A DNA stretch of 32,470 nucleotides from Chthoniobacterales bacterium (GCA_013694595.1 JACDCC010000303.1:1-32470); one strand, 5' to 3'; shown: positions 16,992 to 27,090, counted from the first letter of the stretch. The notes: a model not told the origin generated them from the sequence alone. Numbers and translations are program-made.

Positions 16992-19820
16992 GTGTCGCAC
17001 TCCATGTCCAAGTCATTGATCATTGCTGAGAAGCCCAGCGTCGCCGCTGATCTGGCGAAAGCTCTTGGGAAGGTCCCGAAGAGCGGCGACCACTACGAGA
17101 ACGACCAATACGTCATCACGTCGGCTGTCGGTCACCTTGTGGAGCTCGAGATGCCCGAGGATATCGACAAGAAGAAGTACGGTTTCTGGCGCCTCGAGAC
17201 GCTCCCGATCATTCCGGAGAAGTTCGGCCTCAAGCCGATCGCCGACTCGAAAAGCCGCTACGATCAAATCAAAAAACTGCTCGCACGGAAAGACATCGAC
17301 GCAGTGGTAAACGCCTGCGACGCCGGCCGCGAAGGCGAGCTGATTTTCGACAACATTTACCGGCTGACGAAGTCGAAGCTGCCGGTCAAGCGCGCGTGGA
17401 TGCAGACGATGACCGCGGAAGGCATTCGTGAAGCCTTCAAGAAACTGCGCGACGGGGAGCAGATGGCAGGGCTATCGGATGCGGCGCGTTCGCGCAGCGA
17501 GAGCGATTGGTTGATCGGCATCAACGGAACCCGCGCGATCACGAAGCGCATGTTCGGTTCGCGCGGCAAGAACGTCGCGTCGGTCGGGCGTGTGCAAACG
17601 CCGACGCTCGCGATCGTTTTCGGGCGCGAGCTGGAGATTCGAAACTTCAAGCCGCGGCCCTATTGGCGCGTGACCGCGAAGTTCAAGATCGCGAAAGGCA
17701 CCTACGACGGCGTCTATCAGCGGCCGAATTTCAAGAAGGCGGAAAACGATGAGCATGATCGCATCGATCGCGTCTGGGATCGCACTCTCGCAGAAGCCGC
17801 CCTCGCGGCATGTCAGGGTCAACCACTCGCGAGCGTCACCGAAGAGAAGAAGTCATCGAGCCAGGCATCGCCCCGTCTCTATGATCTGACCACGTTGCAG
17901 CGCGAAGCGAACAACCGGTTCGGCCTGTCCGCGCGTCGCACCTTGCAAATTGCGCAGGCGCTTTACGAGCGGCACAAGGTCATCACCTACCCCCGAACCG
18001 ATTCCCGCGCCCTCCCGGAAGATTACATTGCGACCGTTCGCGAGACGCTCCAGAGCTTGCACGGCGATCTCGGTAAACACAGCCGCGCCGTTCTCGAGCA
18101 CGGCTGGGTGAAGCCGAACAAGCGCATCTTCAACAACGCGCAGATCTCCGACCACTTCGCGATCATCCCCACCACGACCGAGCCGAAGAACCTCGATGAG
18201 ATGGAAGGCAAGGTTTACGACATGATCGCCCGCCGGTTCGTCGCGACGTTCTTCCCCGCGGCCGAGTTCGACATCACGACACGCATCAGCACTGTCGCTT
18301 CCGCGCATCAATTCAAAACCGAAGGCAAAGTGCTCACGGCGCCTGGTTGGCTCGCGGTCTACGGCAAAACGACAGTCGACGACGGCGCGAGCGATTCGAA
18401 AGCTTTGCCGGCCCTGTCGCCCGCAGACAACGCGCAGGCGAAAACCATTTCCGCCGAGCTCCACGACGAGACCACGAAGCCGCCACCGCGTCACACGGAA
18501 GCGACGCTTCTCTCCGCGATGGAAGGCGCCGGCAAACTCGTGGACGACGAGAGCATGGCGGAAGCCATGAAAGAGCGCGGCCTCGGCACACCCGCGACGC
18601 GAGGCGAGATCCTCGAGAAATTGATCAAGGATCAATACATAGAGCGGAACCAACGCGAGCTGGTCCCCACCACGAAGGCCGAATCGCTGCTGCAATTTTT
18701 GGCTGCAGTCAAAGCGGACGCGCTCACGAAGCCCGACATGACCGGCGAATGGGAATACAAGCTGCGCCAGATGGAGCACGGCAAGTTCCAGCGCGACGCC
18801 TTCATGGACGAGATCAAGGAGGTCACTAAAGGCATCGTCGATCGCACCAAGAATTTCGAAGAAGACGACACCAACTCGCGCGAGACCGACATCATCTCAC
18901 CGAGCGACGGCAAGCCGCTCGTCGAAACGTTGCGGGGTTACAAATCGCAGGACGGCAAACTCATGATCTACAAGGTCATGAGTGGCAGAAAGATCGAGGA
19001 AGACGAAGTGCGCGAGCTCGTCGCGAACGGCGAGATCGGACCGCTCGATGGTTTCGTCTCCGCAAAGACGGGCAACCGTTTTCCTTCAAAGATCAAGATC
19101 GTCGATGACGAGAAAAATCCTGGCTCGAAAAAAGCCGAGCTCGATTTCGGAAACAAAGTCGACCTGAACGAGCTCACTCCCTTCTGGACGGATCCGAAAA
19201 CCGGCGCCGAGCTTTGCGAAGCGCCGACCAGCTACGTCCTGCGCCAAAAGGAAGGAGATGGCTGGAAAGAGATTTTCAAAGTTGGCCGTCTCATGTGCCA
19301 GAAACCCGTCACGCGCGAGCACGCCATTCAGCTGGTGGAACGCGGCAAGACCGATCTCATCGAAGCCTTCACCTCGAAGAAGGGCCGCCCATTCGACGCC
19401 TTCCTCGTCCGACAAGGTGCGAAGATCAACTGGGAATTCCCGCCGCGGAAGCCGCGGGAAGCGGGCGCAAAAGGCGCGAACGGCAATGGCCGCGCTCCAC
19501 GGAAACCGAAAGCGCCGCTCGACCTCTCGAAAGCCGTGAAGCTGAGCGAAAGCAAAGCGCACGACGGTGATCTCTATCAAACCGAGGATGCATTCGTCGT
19601 GGCAAAGCCGCAGGCCGATGGCTCCCCGCGAGTCGTCTTCGAGTTGAAGCGAAACCTTTGCGGAAAAGAGATCCCCGCCGAAGAAGCGGAGCGTCTCGTG
19701 GAAATGGGGAAAACGGGCCTAATCGAAGGCTTCGTTTCGAAACGCGGCTCAAATTTCGGCGCCTATCTAAAGCTCTCGAAGGACAAAAAGAAAGCCGAGT
19801 TCGAGTTTCCACCGCGGTAG
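16992..19820 (+). CDS. DNA topoisomerase IA family (topoisomerase III-like) with C-terminal repeat domains
   Basis: KSLIIAEKPSVAADLAKALGK (Toprim), ACDAGREGELIF, SVGRVQTPTLAIV, VITYPRTDSRALPEDY active-site Tyr region, plus repeated CTD motifs (LVERGKTDLIEAFTSKKGRPFDAFL / LVEMGKTGLIEGFVSKRGSNFGAYL). Confidence 0.93.
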   Translation: MSHSMSKSLIIAEKPSVAADLAKALGKVPKSGDHYENDQYVITSAVGHLVELEMPEDIDKKKYGFWRLETLPIIPEKFGLKPIADSKSRYDQIKKLLARKDIDAVVNACDAGREGELIFDNIYRLTKSKLPVKRAWMQTMTAEGIREAFKKLRDGEQMAGLSDAARSRSESDWLIGINGTRAITKRMFGSRGKNVASVGRVQTPTLAIVFGRELEIRNFKPRPYWRVTAKFKIAKGTYDGVYQRPNFKKAENDEHDRIDRVWDRTLAEAALAACQGQPLASVTEEKKSSSQASPRLYDLTTLQREANNRFGLSARRTLQIAQALYERHKVITYPRTDSRALPEDYIATVRETLQSLHGDLGKHSRAVLEHGWVKPNKRIFNNAQISDHFAIIPTTTEPKNLDEMEGKVYDMIARRFVATFFPAAEFDITTRISTVASAHQFKTEGKVLTAPGWLAVYGKTTVDDGASDSKALPALSPADNAQAKTISAELHDETTKPPPRHTEATLLSAMEGAGKLVDDESMAEAMKERGLGTPATRGEILEKLIKDQYIERNQRELVPTTKAESLLQFLAAVKADALTKPDMTGEWEYKLRQMEHGKFQRDAFMDEIKEVTKGIVDRTKNFEEDDTNSRETDIISPSDGKPLVETLRGYKSQDGKLMIYKVMSGRKIEEDEVRELVANGEIGPLDGFVSAKTGNRFPSKIKIVDDEKNPGSKKAELDFGNKVDLNELTPFWTDPKTGAELCEAPTSYVLRQKEGDGWKEIFKVGRLMCQKPVTREHAIQLVERGKTDLIEAFTSKKGRPFDAFLVRQGAKINWEFPPRKPREAGAKGANGNGRAPRKPKAPLDLSKAVKLSESKAHDGDLYQTEDAFVVAKPQADGSPRVVFELKRNLCGKEIPAEEAERLVEMGKTGLIEGFVSKRGSNFGAYLKLSKDKKKAEFEFPPR

Positions 19821-19992
19821 CGCCGCGCCACTTGTAGCGGCGGTCTATGACCGCGGAACGGGCACCTGTCTCGCTATCTCGAGCACCCTCCTGTACCGGA
19901 CCGCCGGAATGAGCAAATAGCTTGCGGAGGTACAATTTTTCTTCTGGCTAGGTCCACGGACGTCCTACCCTCCGCGTCAGGATGCCTGCGAG

Positions 19993-22299
19993 ATGAGCGA
20001 GTTCTACGCGCATACCGCTCCGGGTAATTGCTCGGATTGGGAGCCGCTTTTCACGGCTGAGTGCGCGGCCCTTGCCGGCGGCGAATGTGAAGCCTGCCAG
20101 AAACTCGAACCGCGACACGGCCACCTCAACAAGGTCGCGTGGTGGACGGCAAAATTTTCCGAAGCCGTGTTTCCCGCTGGGAGCGAGAACGCGAAAGCGG
20201 CGCGGGACTGGGGCTATCTCGCGGGCCTTTGGCATGATCTGGGGAAATTTGCGCCCGCGTGGCAGGTCTATCTCCGCTCCAAAGCGGATATGAACAGCGC
20301 GGAGATGGCGGGTCGTGTGGATCACGCCACTGCCGGCGCACAATATGCCGTCAGGGATGGGCATATCGTCGGACACTTGCTCGCTTACTCGATCGCTGGC
20401 CACCACTCCGGACTTCTGGATGCGATCTCACCCAATGCATGTCTCCAGAAGCGTTTCGAGAAAGACATCGCTGATTACGCGAACGCGCCGCGAGAAATTC
20501 TCGACCGCGCGATCCCGGAGCTGCCTCCGTCGATCGCACGCGATGTTCGGAATCCACTCGTCGCTGCCCTCTTCACGCGCCTGACCTTTTCGGCACTGAT
20601 CGATGCGGATTTCCTCGCGACGGAAGCCTTCATGGCACCAGAGCGCCGCACGCTTCGGCCGAAATTAAATGCGGCTCTGTTGCCACAAATGCTGGAGCTT
20701 CTGGAACAACACATCGCTGCTTTTCCCGCTCCGCAGAATGCAGTCGATCGCGCCCGCGCCGAGGTTCACGCGAGTTGCCGCGCGGCGGCTGAATTCGCGC
20801 CGGGATTTTTTTCGCTCACCGTCCCGACCGGTGGAGGCAAGACGCTCTCGTCGCTGGCGTTCGCGCTGCGCCACGCGATCAAACATGGGCAGCAGCGTGT
20901 GATCTACGTGATCCCGTTCACGTCCATCATCGACCAGAACGCGGCGGTCTTCGAAAGCGTCTTTAAGTCGCTCGCCGGATCGGATGCCGATCCGGTTGTC
21001 TTGCAGCATCACTCGAACTTGTCGCCTGAGAAGGAGACCACCCGCTCGCGCCTGGCCGCCGAGAATTGGGACGCGCCGCTCATCGTCACGACCGCAGTGC
21101 AATTTTATGAGTCTCTGCACGCCGCCCGCACGTCGAGCTGTCGCAAACTCCACCACATCGCAAACGCGGTTGTGATTTTCGACGAGGCTCAATGCCTCCC
21201 GGTTGAATATCTGCGGCCATGTCTGGACGTCTTGCGGGAACTGACGGCGCGCTACCACACGACCGCCGTGCTCTGCACCGCAACTCAACCAGCGATCGGG
21301 CAGAGCAGGGATTTTCCCATTGGCTTGGACGACGTTCGCGAAATCGTTCCGAATCCTTCGCAGCTCTACGACACCTTGCGACGCGTGGCGGTAGTGGATC
21401 GCGGCGCTTTGGACGATTATTCTCTGGCGAACGAACTCGCAGCGCGCGAGCAGGCGCTCGTCATCGTCAATACCCGCCGGCACGCGCAGGCGCTCTTTCG
21501 CTTGCTCCCGGAGAGCGATTCGAATTTCCATCTCTCCGCGCTTATGTGCCCCGCGCACCGAGCGGAAGTGCTATCCACGGTCCGCTGCCGTCTGGATAAC
21601 GATGTCCCCGTGCGCCTCATCTCCACGCAGCTGATCGAAGCCGGCGTCGATATCGATTTTCCCTGCGCTTACCGCGCGCTCGCCGGGATCGACTCGATCG
21701 CGCAGGCCGCCGGCCGCTGTAATCGAAATGGGCGCTGGCCCGGCAGCAAGCTCCACCTCTTCCGCTCCGAGCATCAACGCGCTGAAACCTATTTTCGCGA
21801 GACGGCGCAGATTGCGCGGCAAGTTCTCGCCTTGCACGAGGACCCGCTCGGCCTCGCGAGCGTGGCGCAGTTCTTCACCCTTTACTATTTGCAGCACAAT
21901 CCGCCGAACGGGGCGCGCTGGGACGCGAAGCAAATCTGCGACGACTACCGGTTGAACCAGGACCGGAAACTTCCGTTCGTCTTTCAATATCGAACGATCG
22001 CGGAAAAGTTCCGGCTGATCGAAAACGAACAGGTGCCGGTCCTCATCCCGTTCGATGAAACGGCCAAAGCTTTGTTAGCCCAGCTGCGGAACGAAGCGAT
22101 CCCTCTGCATCGTGCGCTCCTCCGCGGACTACAGCGCTACACGGTTCAGATTTACCGCTCTGAGTTCGCAAAGAATCGGGTTCAGTTCGAGTCCGTCCGC
22201 GACGAGCAGTTTCACATTCTCATCTGCCCGGAGACTCATTACTCTGCGCGCTTCGGTCTCCACCTGGATTCAGACAACGATAAGCCTCTCATCTGTTAA
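19993..22299 (+). CDS. cas3: CRISPR-associated helicase/nuclease Cas3 (type I-C)
   Basis: HD nuclease region (LAGLWHDLGKFAPAWQ, DHATAGAQ), Walker A PTGGGKTLSSLAFALRHA, DEAQCLP, QAAGRCNRNGRW. Confidence 0.96.
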   Translation: MSEFYAHTAPGNCSDWEPLFTAECAALAGGECEACQKLEPRHGHLNKVAWWTAKFSEAVFPAGSENAKAARDWGYLAGLWHDLGKFAPAWQVYLRSKADMNSAEMAGRVDHATAGAQYAVRDGHIVGHLLAYSIAGHHSGLLDAISPNACLQKRFEKDIADYANAPREILDRAIPELPPSIARDVRNPLVAALFTRLTFSALIDADFLATEAFMAPERRTLRPKLNAALLPQMLELLEQHIAAFPAPQNAVDRARAEVHASCRAAAEFAPGFFSLTVPTGGGKTLSSLAFALRHAIKHGQQRVIYVIPFTSIIDQNAAVFESVFKSLAGSDADPVVLQHHSNLSPEKETTRSRLAAENWDAPLIVTTAVQFYESLHAARTSSCRKLHHIANAVVIFDEAQCLPVEYLRPCLDVLRELTARYHTTAVLCTATQPAIGQSRDFPIGLDDVREIVPNPSQLYDTLRRVAVVDRGALDDYSLANELAAREQALVIVNTRRHAQALFRLLPESDSNFHLSALMCPAHRAEVLSTVRCRLDNDVPVRLISTQLIEAGVDIDFPCAYRALAGIDSIAQAAGRCNRNGRWPGSKLHLFRSEHQRAETYFRETAQIARQVLALHEDPLGLASVAQFFTLYYLQHNPPNGARWDAKQICDDYRLNQDRKLPFVFQYRTIAEKFRLIENEQVPVLIPFDETAKALLAQLRNEAIPLHRALLRGLQRYTVQIYRSEFAKNRVQFESVRDEQFHILICPETHYSARFGLHLDSDNDKPLIC

Positions 22300-22305
22300 C
22301 TGCCC

Positions 22306-23028
22306 ATGTCCTACGGAATTACTCTTGAGGTTTCCGGCGATTACGCCCTCTTCAGCCGCCCCGAAATGAAGGTCGAGCGCGTGAGCTATGACGTTATGAC
22401 TCCGTCCGCGGCGCGCGGGATTCTCGAGGCCATCTATTGGAAACCGCAGATCCGCTGGGTCATCGACCGGATTCACGTTCTCAATCCGATCCGCTTCACC
22501 AACATCCGGCGCAACGAGATCGACACCAAGATTCCCTTGGGCGGCAAATCGGGAGTCAACGCCGCGATGACCTCCGGCAAAGGAGAACTCGGCATTGCGG
22601 TCGATGCTCATCGTCAGCAACGCGCATCGCTTCTCTTGCGTGATGTCCGCTATCTGATCGATGCCCACTTCGACATCCTCGATCGCCGCTTCGAGAAAGA
22701 CGGCCCGGAGCTTTCCGAAAATGATGTCGCCGGAAAACACCTCGACATGTTTAACCGCCGCGCCCGTTCGGGTCAGGTGTTTCAGCAGCCATATTTTGGC
22801 TGCCGCGAGTTCCCGGTTCGATTCCACTTCGTCGAACCCGGCGCGGCCAGGCCCGAACCGCATGAAAGTCTGCGTGGCGAGCGCGATCTCGGATTCATGC
22901 TGCACGATATCGAGTTTCAGCAGGATGCACGGACGAAGAAAGTTAGCTCGACGACGCCGCATTTCTTCCGCGCGTTGATGAAGGGCGGTGTGATCGAGAT
23001 TCCGGTGCTGCGGCGGACCCACACCTGA
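22306..23028 (+). CDS. cas5c: CRISPR-associated protein Cas5c (Cas5d) pre-crRNA endonuclease/Cascade subunit
   Basis: [51 protein letters not shown]; position between cas3 and cas8c. Confidence 0.95.
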   Translation: MSYGITLEVSGDYALFSRPEMKVERVSYDVMTPSAARGILEAIYWKPQIRWVIDRIHVLNPIRFTNIRRNEIDTKIPLGGKSGVNAAMTSGKGELGIAVDAHRQQRASLLLRDVRYLIDAHFDILDRRFEKDGPELSENDVAGKHLDMFNRRARSGQVFQQPYFGCREFPVRFHFVEPGAARPEPHESLRGERDLGFMLHDIEFQQDARTKKVSSTTPHFFRALMKGGVIEIPVLRRTHT

Positions 23029-23029
23029 C

Positions 23030-24820
23030 ATGATCCTGCAATCTCTCTACGCTCTCTACGAACGTCTGGCCGACAACGAGGCCTATGACGTGGCAGAGCC
23101 GGGCTTTTCGCCGCAGAAGATTTCATTCCGCGTGGTCCTTCATCCCGATGGCTCGCTCTTCGCGATCGAAGACTCGCGCGTGCCCAACGATGCCGGCAAG
23201 CTGGTGTCGGCGCGCATGCGGGTCCCCGGTGAAGCGAAGTCTTCCGGCGCGGGAATCAATCCCGGACTTCTTTGGGATAACCAAACTTACCTCCTCGGGC
23301 GACAGCCGGATGACAAACCGGCTGGGTTCGGCCAGAAACGGTTCGAAGCTTTTCGTCAGCGGCACGTCGCGCTGGAACAGTCCGTCAATCAAGCGGCGTT
23401 CTCCGCTGTTTGCCGATTCCTGGAACAGTGGACGCCGGATCAGTTGCAAGCTCACCCGATCTTATCAGAAGTCGGGACAGGCTTCGGCGTCTTCCAAATT
23501 TTGGGTGAGCCAAAGCCGGTGCACGCCCTGCCAGCGATCCGCGATTGGTGGAAAAATAATCTGCCGAAGAGCGGGGATGTCATCGAGGGGCAATGCCTGC
23601 TCAGCGGCGAGGTGAGCGCCATCGCGCGTCTTCATCCTAAGATCAAGGGAGTCGCCGGAGCGCAGGCGGCGGGGGCCTCGCTCGTTTCGTTCAATGACTC
23701 GGCCTACGAATCGTACGGGAAGGAGCAGAGCTACAACAGTCCGGTCGGTGAAGATGCGGCGTTCCGATATGGCACCGCTTTGAATGCGCTGCTGAGCGGT
23801 CCTCAATCCTCGAAGCACCGGCTCCGCATTGGCGACACAACCTGCGTCTTCTGGACGGATACGAAAACCATTCTCGAAGACATCTTCGCCGCCATCGCCG
23901 GCAGTGGCGACCACGCCGCAGAGGAAACGCAGGATCACCAGGTGCGCGAGAAAGTCCATGCGTTCCTCAGCGCGCTGCAACAAGGTCGCGAGGTCTACGG
24001 CAATCTGGCCGACGATCCGGATGCGACCCGCTTCTATCTCCTCGGCCTGGCGCCCAACGCCGCCCGCCTCTCCGTCCGTTTCTTTTACCAATCGTCCATC
24101 CGCGAGCTGCTCGATCACCTCCGCCGCCACAAGGCCGACCTGGAGATCGTGCGCGAGTTCGAGCAACCGGTCGGCAAACGCCGCGCCGACTCGGAGTTCC
24201 CGGCTTATTGGGAGTTCCTGCGCGAAACTGTCCGGCAAGGCGACGACCCGCCCCCGCTGCTTGGCGGCGCGCTCATGCGAGCCATTCTCGAAAGCACGCC
24301 GTATCCAGAATCTCTGCTCACCGCCATCATCCGCCGCATCCAGATGGAGCGGTCGGTTAATTACCTCCGCGCCGCCGCGATCAAAGCCGTCCTCACGAGA
24401 AATCACCAACTCACCATCACCACCATGCTCGACTCAGAAAATAAACGACCCGCCTACCTCCTCGGACGTCTCTTCGCCGTGCTCGAGAAAATGCAGGAAG
24501 AAGGCCATCGCGAACAAACCGGCGGCCTGCTCGAAAAGACTATTCGCGACACCTACTTCGCCGCGGCGTGCGCGACACCTGCCAGTGTCTTCCCGCGCAT
24601 CGAGCAGCTCTCGACCCATCACCGCCGGCATCTCAATCCTGGCCGCAAAGTTCAATTCGATCAGCTCATCGGCGAGATTAAATGGCCGCAGTCTCCCGGC
24701 TCTGGCACCGCGAAGTCGCACAACCTTGAGGATCAGGGCCTTTTCATTCTCGGCTATTACCACCAGCGCAAAGACCTCTTTACCCGCAAAGAAAAACCAA
24801 TCGAAGCCGCCGCTGCCTAG
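23030..24820 (+). CDS. cas8c: CRISPR-associated protein Cas8c (Csd1)
   Basis: 596 aa; Csd1-like features ([63 protein letters not shown]). Confidence 0.95.
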   Translation: MILQSLYALYERLADNEAYDVAEPGFSPQKISFRVVLHPDGSLFAIEDSRVPNDAGKLVSARMRVPGEAKSSGAGINPGLLWDNQTYLLGRQPDDKPAGFGQKRFEAFRQRHVALEQSVNQAAFSAVCRFLEQWTPDQLQAHPILSEVGTGFGVFQILGEPKPVHALPAIRDWWKNNLPKSGDVIEGQCLLSGEVSAIARLHPKIKGVAGAQAAGASLVSFNDSAYESYGKEQSYNSPVGEDAAFRYGTALNALLSGPQSSKHRLRIGDTTCVFWTDTKTILEDIFAAIAGSGDHAAEETQDHQVREKVHAFLSALQQGREVYGNLADDPDATRFYLLGLAPNAARLSVRFFYQSSIRELLDHLRRHKADLEIVREFEQPVGKRRADSEFPAYWEFLRETVRQGDDPPPLLGGALMRAILESTPYPESLLTAIIRRIQMERSVNYLRAAAIKAVLTRNHQLTITTMLDSENKRPAYLLGRLFAVLEKMQEEGHREQTGGLLEKTIRDTYFAAACATPASVFPRIEQLSTHHRRHLNPGRKVQFDQLIGEIKWPQSPGSGTAKSHNLEDQGLFILGYYHQRKDLFTRKEKPIEAAAA

Positions 24821-24848
24821 CGCACAACGCTCCACTCACCGCCACACC

Positions 24849-25691
24849 ATGAAAAATCGCTACGACTTTATCCTTCTCTTCGACGCCCAGGACGCCAACC
24901 CGAATGGCGACCCCGACGCCGGTAACCTCCCGCGCCTTGATGCGGAATCAGGCCAAGGCCTCGTCACGGATGTTTGCCTGAAACGGAAAGTTCGGAACTT
25001 CATCCAAACTGCGCATCCCGATCAGCGCATCTACTTCACCGAGGGCGCCGTCCACAATCAGCAGCACGCCGAGGCCTACAAAGCGCTCGATCTCGGCGAT
25101 GCCAAGAAGGGCAAAGCCGCTGAGCGGGACAAAGCGAAAGCCTGGATGTGCCAAAACTTCTACGACATCCGAACTTTTGGTGCGGTCATGTCCACGGAAG
25201 TGAATTGCGGACAGGTCCGCGGCCCGGTCCAACTCTCCTTCGCGCGCTCGATCGATCCCATCGTCTCCAGCGAACACGCGATTACCCGCACTTCGGTCAC
25301 GAACGAAAAGGACATCGAGAAAGGGCGGACGATGGGCCGCAAATTCACGATCCCTTACGGCCTCTACCGCGCGCACGGATTTGTGAATCCCTATCTGGCC
25401 GAGCAGACCGGCTTCTCCGACGACGATTTGGAGTTGTTCTTCACCGCCGTTGAGAATGCCTTCCAGTTTGACCAATCCGCCGCGCGTCCAGCCGGTTCCA
25501 TGGCTGTCCGCAGTCTTCTCGTTTTCAAGCACGACAACCAGCTCGGCAAGGCTCCCAGCCATGCGCTCTTCGATCTTGTCCGAGTGCAGCGGACGGACGA
25601 GAGCAAAGCTGCCCGCGCCTTTTCCGACTACACGGTTTCGGTTGATGAAGCCGCCGTGCCTGAAGGCGTCACCCTCATCCGCCGCATCTGA
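24849..25691 (+). CDS. cas7c: CRISPR-associated protein Cas7c (Csd2)
   Basis: [51 protein letters not shown]...; [32 protein letters not shown]. Confidence 0.95.
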   Translation: MKNRYDFILLFDAQDANPNGDPDAGNLPRLDAESGQGLVTDVCLKRKVRNFIQTAHPDQRIYFTEGAVHNQQHAEAYKALDLGDAKKGKAAERDKAKAWMCQNFYDIRTFGAVMSTEVNCGQVRGPVQLSFARSIDPIVSSEHAITRTSVTNEKDIEKGRTMGRKFTIPYGLYRAHGFVNPYLAEQTGFSDDDLELFFTAVENAFQFDQSAARPAGSMAVRSLLVFKHDNQLGKAPSHALFDLVRVQRTDESKAARAFSDYTVSVDEAAVPEGVTLIRRI

Positions 25692-25698
25692 GCGCCGT

Positions 25699-26235
25699 GT
25701 GAATGGTCTTTACGAGCTGGCTGATCGCGCGCGCCGGGAGAAGCTGCCATTTCTCGTCGTCGGCGGGCATGCGGTGATTTTGTATCATGTCCCACGCTTT
25801 ACCCGAGACATCGATCTTCTCATTCCGGAAAGCGCCGCCACTGCGTGGCTGGAATTTCTGCAAAAGTTCCGCTATCGCGTCTATCACCAAACGGAGGCGT
25901 TCATTCAGTTGGAGCCTTTCGAGCCGGGAACGTTGCCGCCGGTAGATTTGATGCTGGTGGACGCGGGCACATGGGCCAAGCTCGAGGCCAAAGCAGTGGA
26001 GCGGGAAGCCGGTGGCGATCTGCGGCTGCCAGTGCCTCATGTCTGGCATCTCATCGCCATGAAGCTGGCCGCCGCGCAGTCGATCCAGCGGCGAAAAGAG
26101 GCTTCTGATTGGCCCGATGTTCTTCATTTGGTGCGGGTTTGCCAGATCGATCTGGCGAACCCTGACTTCCGGAGCATGGTCATGCAATATGGGGGAAAGG
26201 AAGCCCTGCGCCGTCTCGAGAAGGAGGCATCGTGA
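25699..26235 (+). CDS. AbiEii-like/DUF6036-like nucleotidyltransferase embedded in cas operon
   Basis: GTG start 8 nt after the cas7 stop; VNGLYELADRARREKLPFLVVGGHAVILYHVPRFTRDIDLLIPE... VDLMLVDAG: minimal NTase signature GG-x(n)-DxD plus a later Asp; C-terminal HLIAMKLAAAQSIQRRKEASDWPDVLHLV. Confidence 0.8.
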   Translation: MNGLYELADRARREKLPFLVVGGHAVILYHVPRFTRDIDLLIPESAATAWLEFLQKFRYRVYHQTEAFIQLEPFEPGTLPPVDLMLVDAGTWAKLEAKAVEREAGGDLRLPVPHVWHLIAMKLAAAQSIQRRKEASDWPDVLHLVRVCQIDLANPDFRSMVMQYGGKEALRRLEKEAS

Positions 26236-26438
26236 AAACTGACCACGCGCACTCCGTCTGGGACATCCGCCTGCCTGAACCAGCCGCGCCCTTGTCCCGA
26301 AGCCATCTTCGGCAGCCGCCCACGTGGCAACAATTTCTTCGCGAAACACAGGAGCCATGGGCCCGCTACATGCGAGAACATGATTCGCCGGAGGAGCGCC
26401 TCGCCGCCAAGCATCCTGCCCGGTTCGTTCTGAGCTGA
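26232..26438 (+). CDS. 68-aa hypothetical protein, translationally coupled to the nucleotidyltransferase
   Basis: GTGA overlap with the upstream NTase stop; MKTDHAHSVWDIRLPEPAAPLSRSHLRQPPTWQQFLRETQEPWARYMREHDSPEERLAAKHPARFVLS; ends 16 nt before cas4. Confidence 0.6.
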   Translation: MKTDHAHSVWDIRLPEPAAPLSRSHLRQPPTWQQFLRETQEPWARYMREHDSPEERLAAKHPARFVLS

Positions 26439-26454
26439 GCCGGGAAATTTTGAA

Positions 26455-27090
26455 GTGACGACGGAGCCTGCGCACGATGAGTCTTCGCTCCTCCCGCTCT
26501 CCGCCCTGCAGCATCTGCTTTTTTGCGAGCGGCAGTGCGCGCTGATTCACATCGAGCAGGTCTGGACGGACAACCAGTTCACCGCTGAAGGAAATCTTCT
26601 GCACGAACGCACCCATGAAGGTCCGGATGAATCGCGCCCCGGTGTGCGCATCGCGCGCGGGATGCCGGTGCGCTCGCTCCAGCTCGGGTTGAGCGGACAG
26701 TGCGATGTTGTCGAGTTTCACCCTGACAGAGCCGTCCTGCCGGTGGAATACAAACGCGGCAAACCCAAGGCGCATGCGGCGGATGAAGTCCAGCTTTGCG
26801 CCGAGGCGATCTGCCTCGAGGAGATGCTGGGCGTTCGCATCGAGCGCGGAATGCTCTACTACGGCAAGCGTCGCCGCCGCACCGACGTCGTTCTCAATCC
26901 TGCGTTACGTGAACTGACGCGCGATGCGGCGCGGCGCCTGCACGTGTTGATTGAATCGCGGATCACGCCGATGGCACAGCGTGAGAAGAAATGTGAAAGC
27001 TGCTCACTGCTCGAGATCTGCATGCCGGACGCGCTGCGGTTGCGCAAAGGCGTGGCGAGCTGGTTCGCCGCCCAGCTGAGAGTTCAATGA
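26455..27090 (+). CDS. cas4: CRISPR-associated exonuclease Cas4
   Basis: FCERQCALIHIEQVW, LPVEYKRGKPKAHAADEVQLCAEAICLEEM, Fe-S cysteines CESCSLLEICMP; GTG start. Confidence 0.93.
   Translation: MTTEPAHDESSLLPLSALQHLLFCERQCALIHIEQVWTDNQFTAEGNLLHERTHEGPDESRPGVRIARGMPVRSLQLGLSGQCDVVEFHPDRAVLPVEYKRGKPKAHAADEVQLCAEAICLEEMLGVRIERGMLYYGKRRRRTDVVLNPALRELTRDAARRLHVLIESRITPMAQREKKCESCSLLEICMPDALRLRKGVASWFAAQLRVQ

Noticed and set aside
17853-18779. 308-aa minus ORF antisense to the topoisomerase, and similar antisense ORFs over pepN, cas3, cas8c and the NTase (e.g. 201..1079 +, 20665..21558 -, 23465..24409 -, 25675..26775 -)
   Set aside because: High-GC antisense open frames mirroring codon bias of well-supported genes; no recognisable domains.
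23829-24848. N-terminal extension of the 620-aa ORF 23829..25691
   Set aside because: Shadow of cas8c in another frame; Cas7c starts at ATG 24849 ([21 protein letters not shown]).
25450-25698. N-terminal extension of ORF 25450..26235
   Set aside because: Overlaps cas7c out of frame with no recognisable sequence; NTase homology begins at the GTG at 25699.
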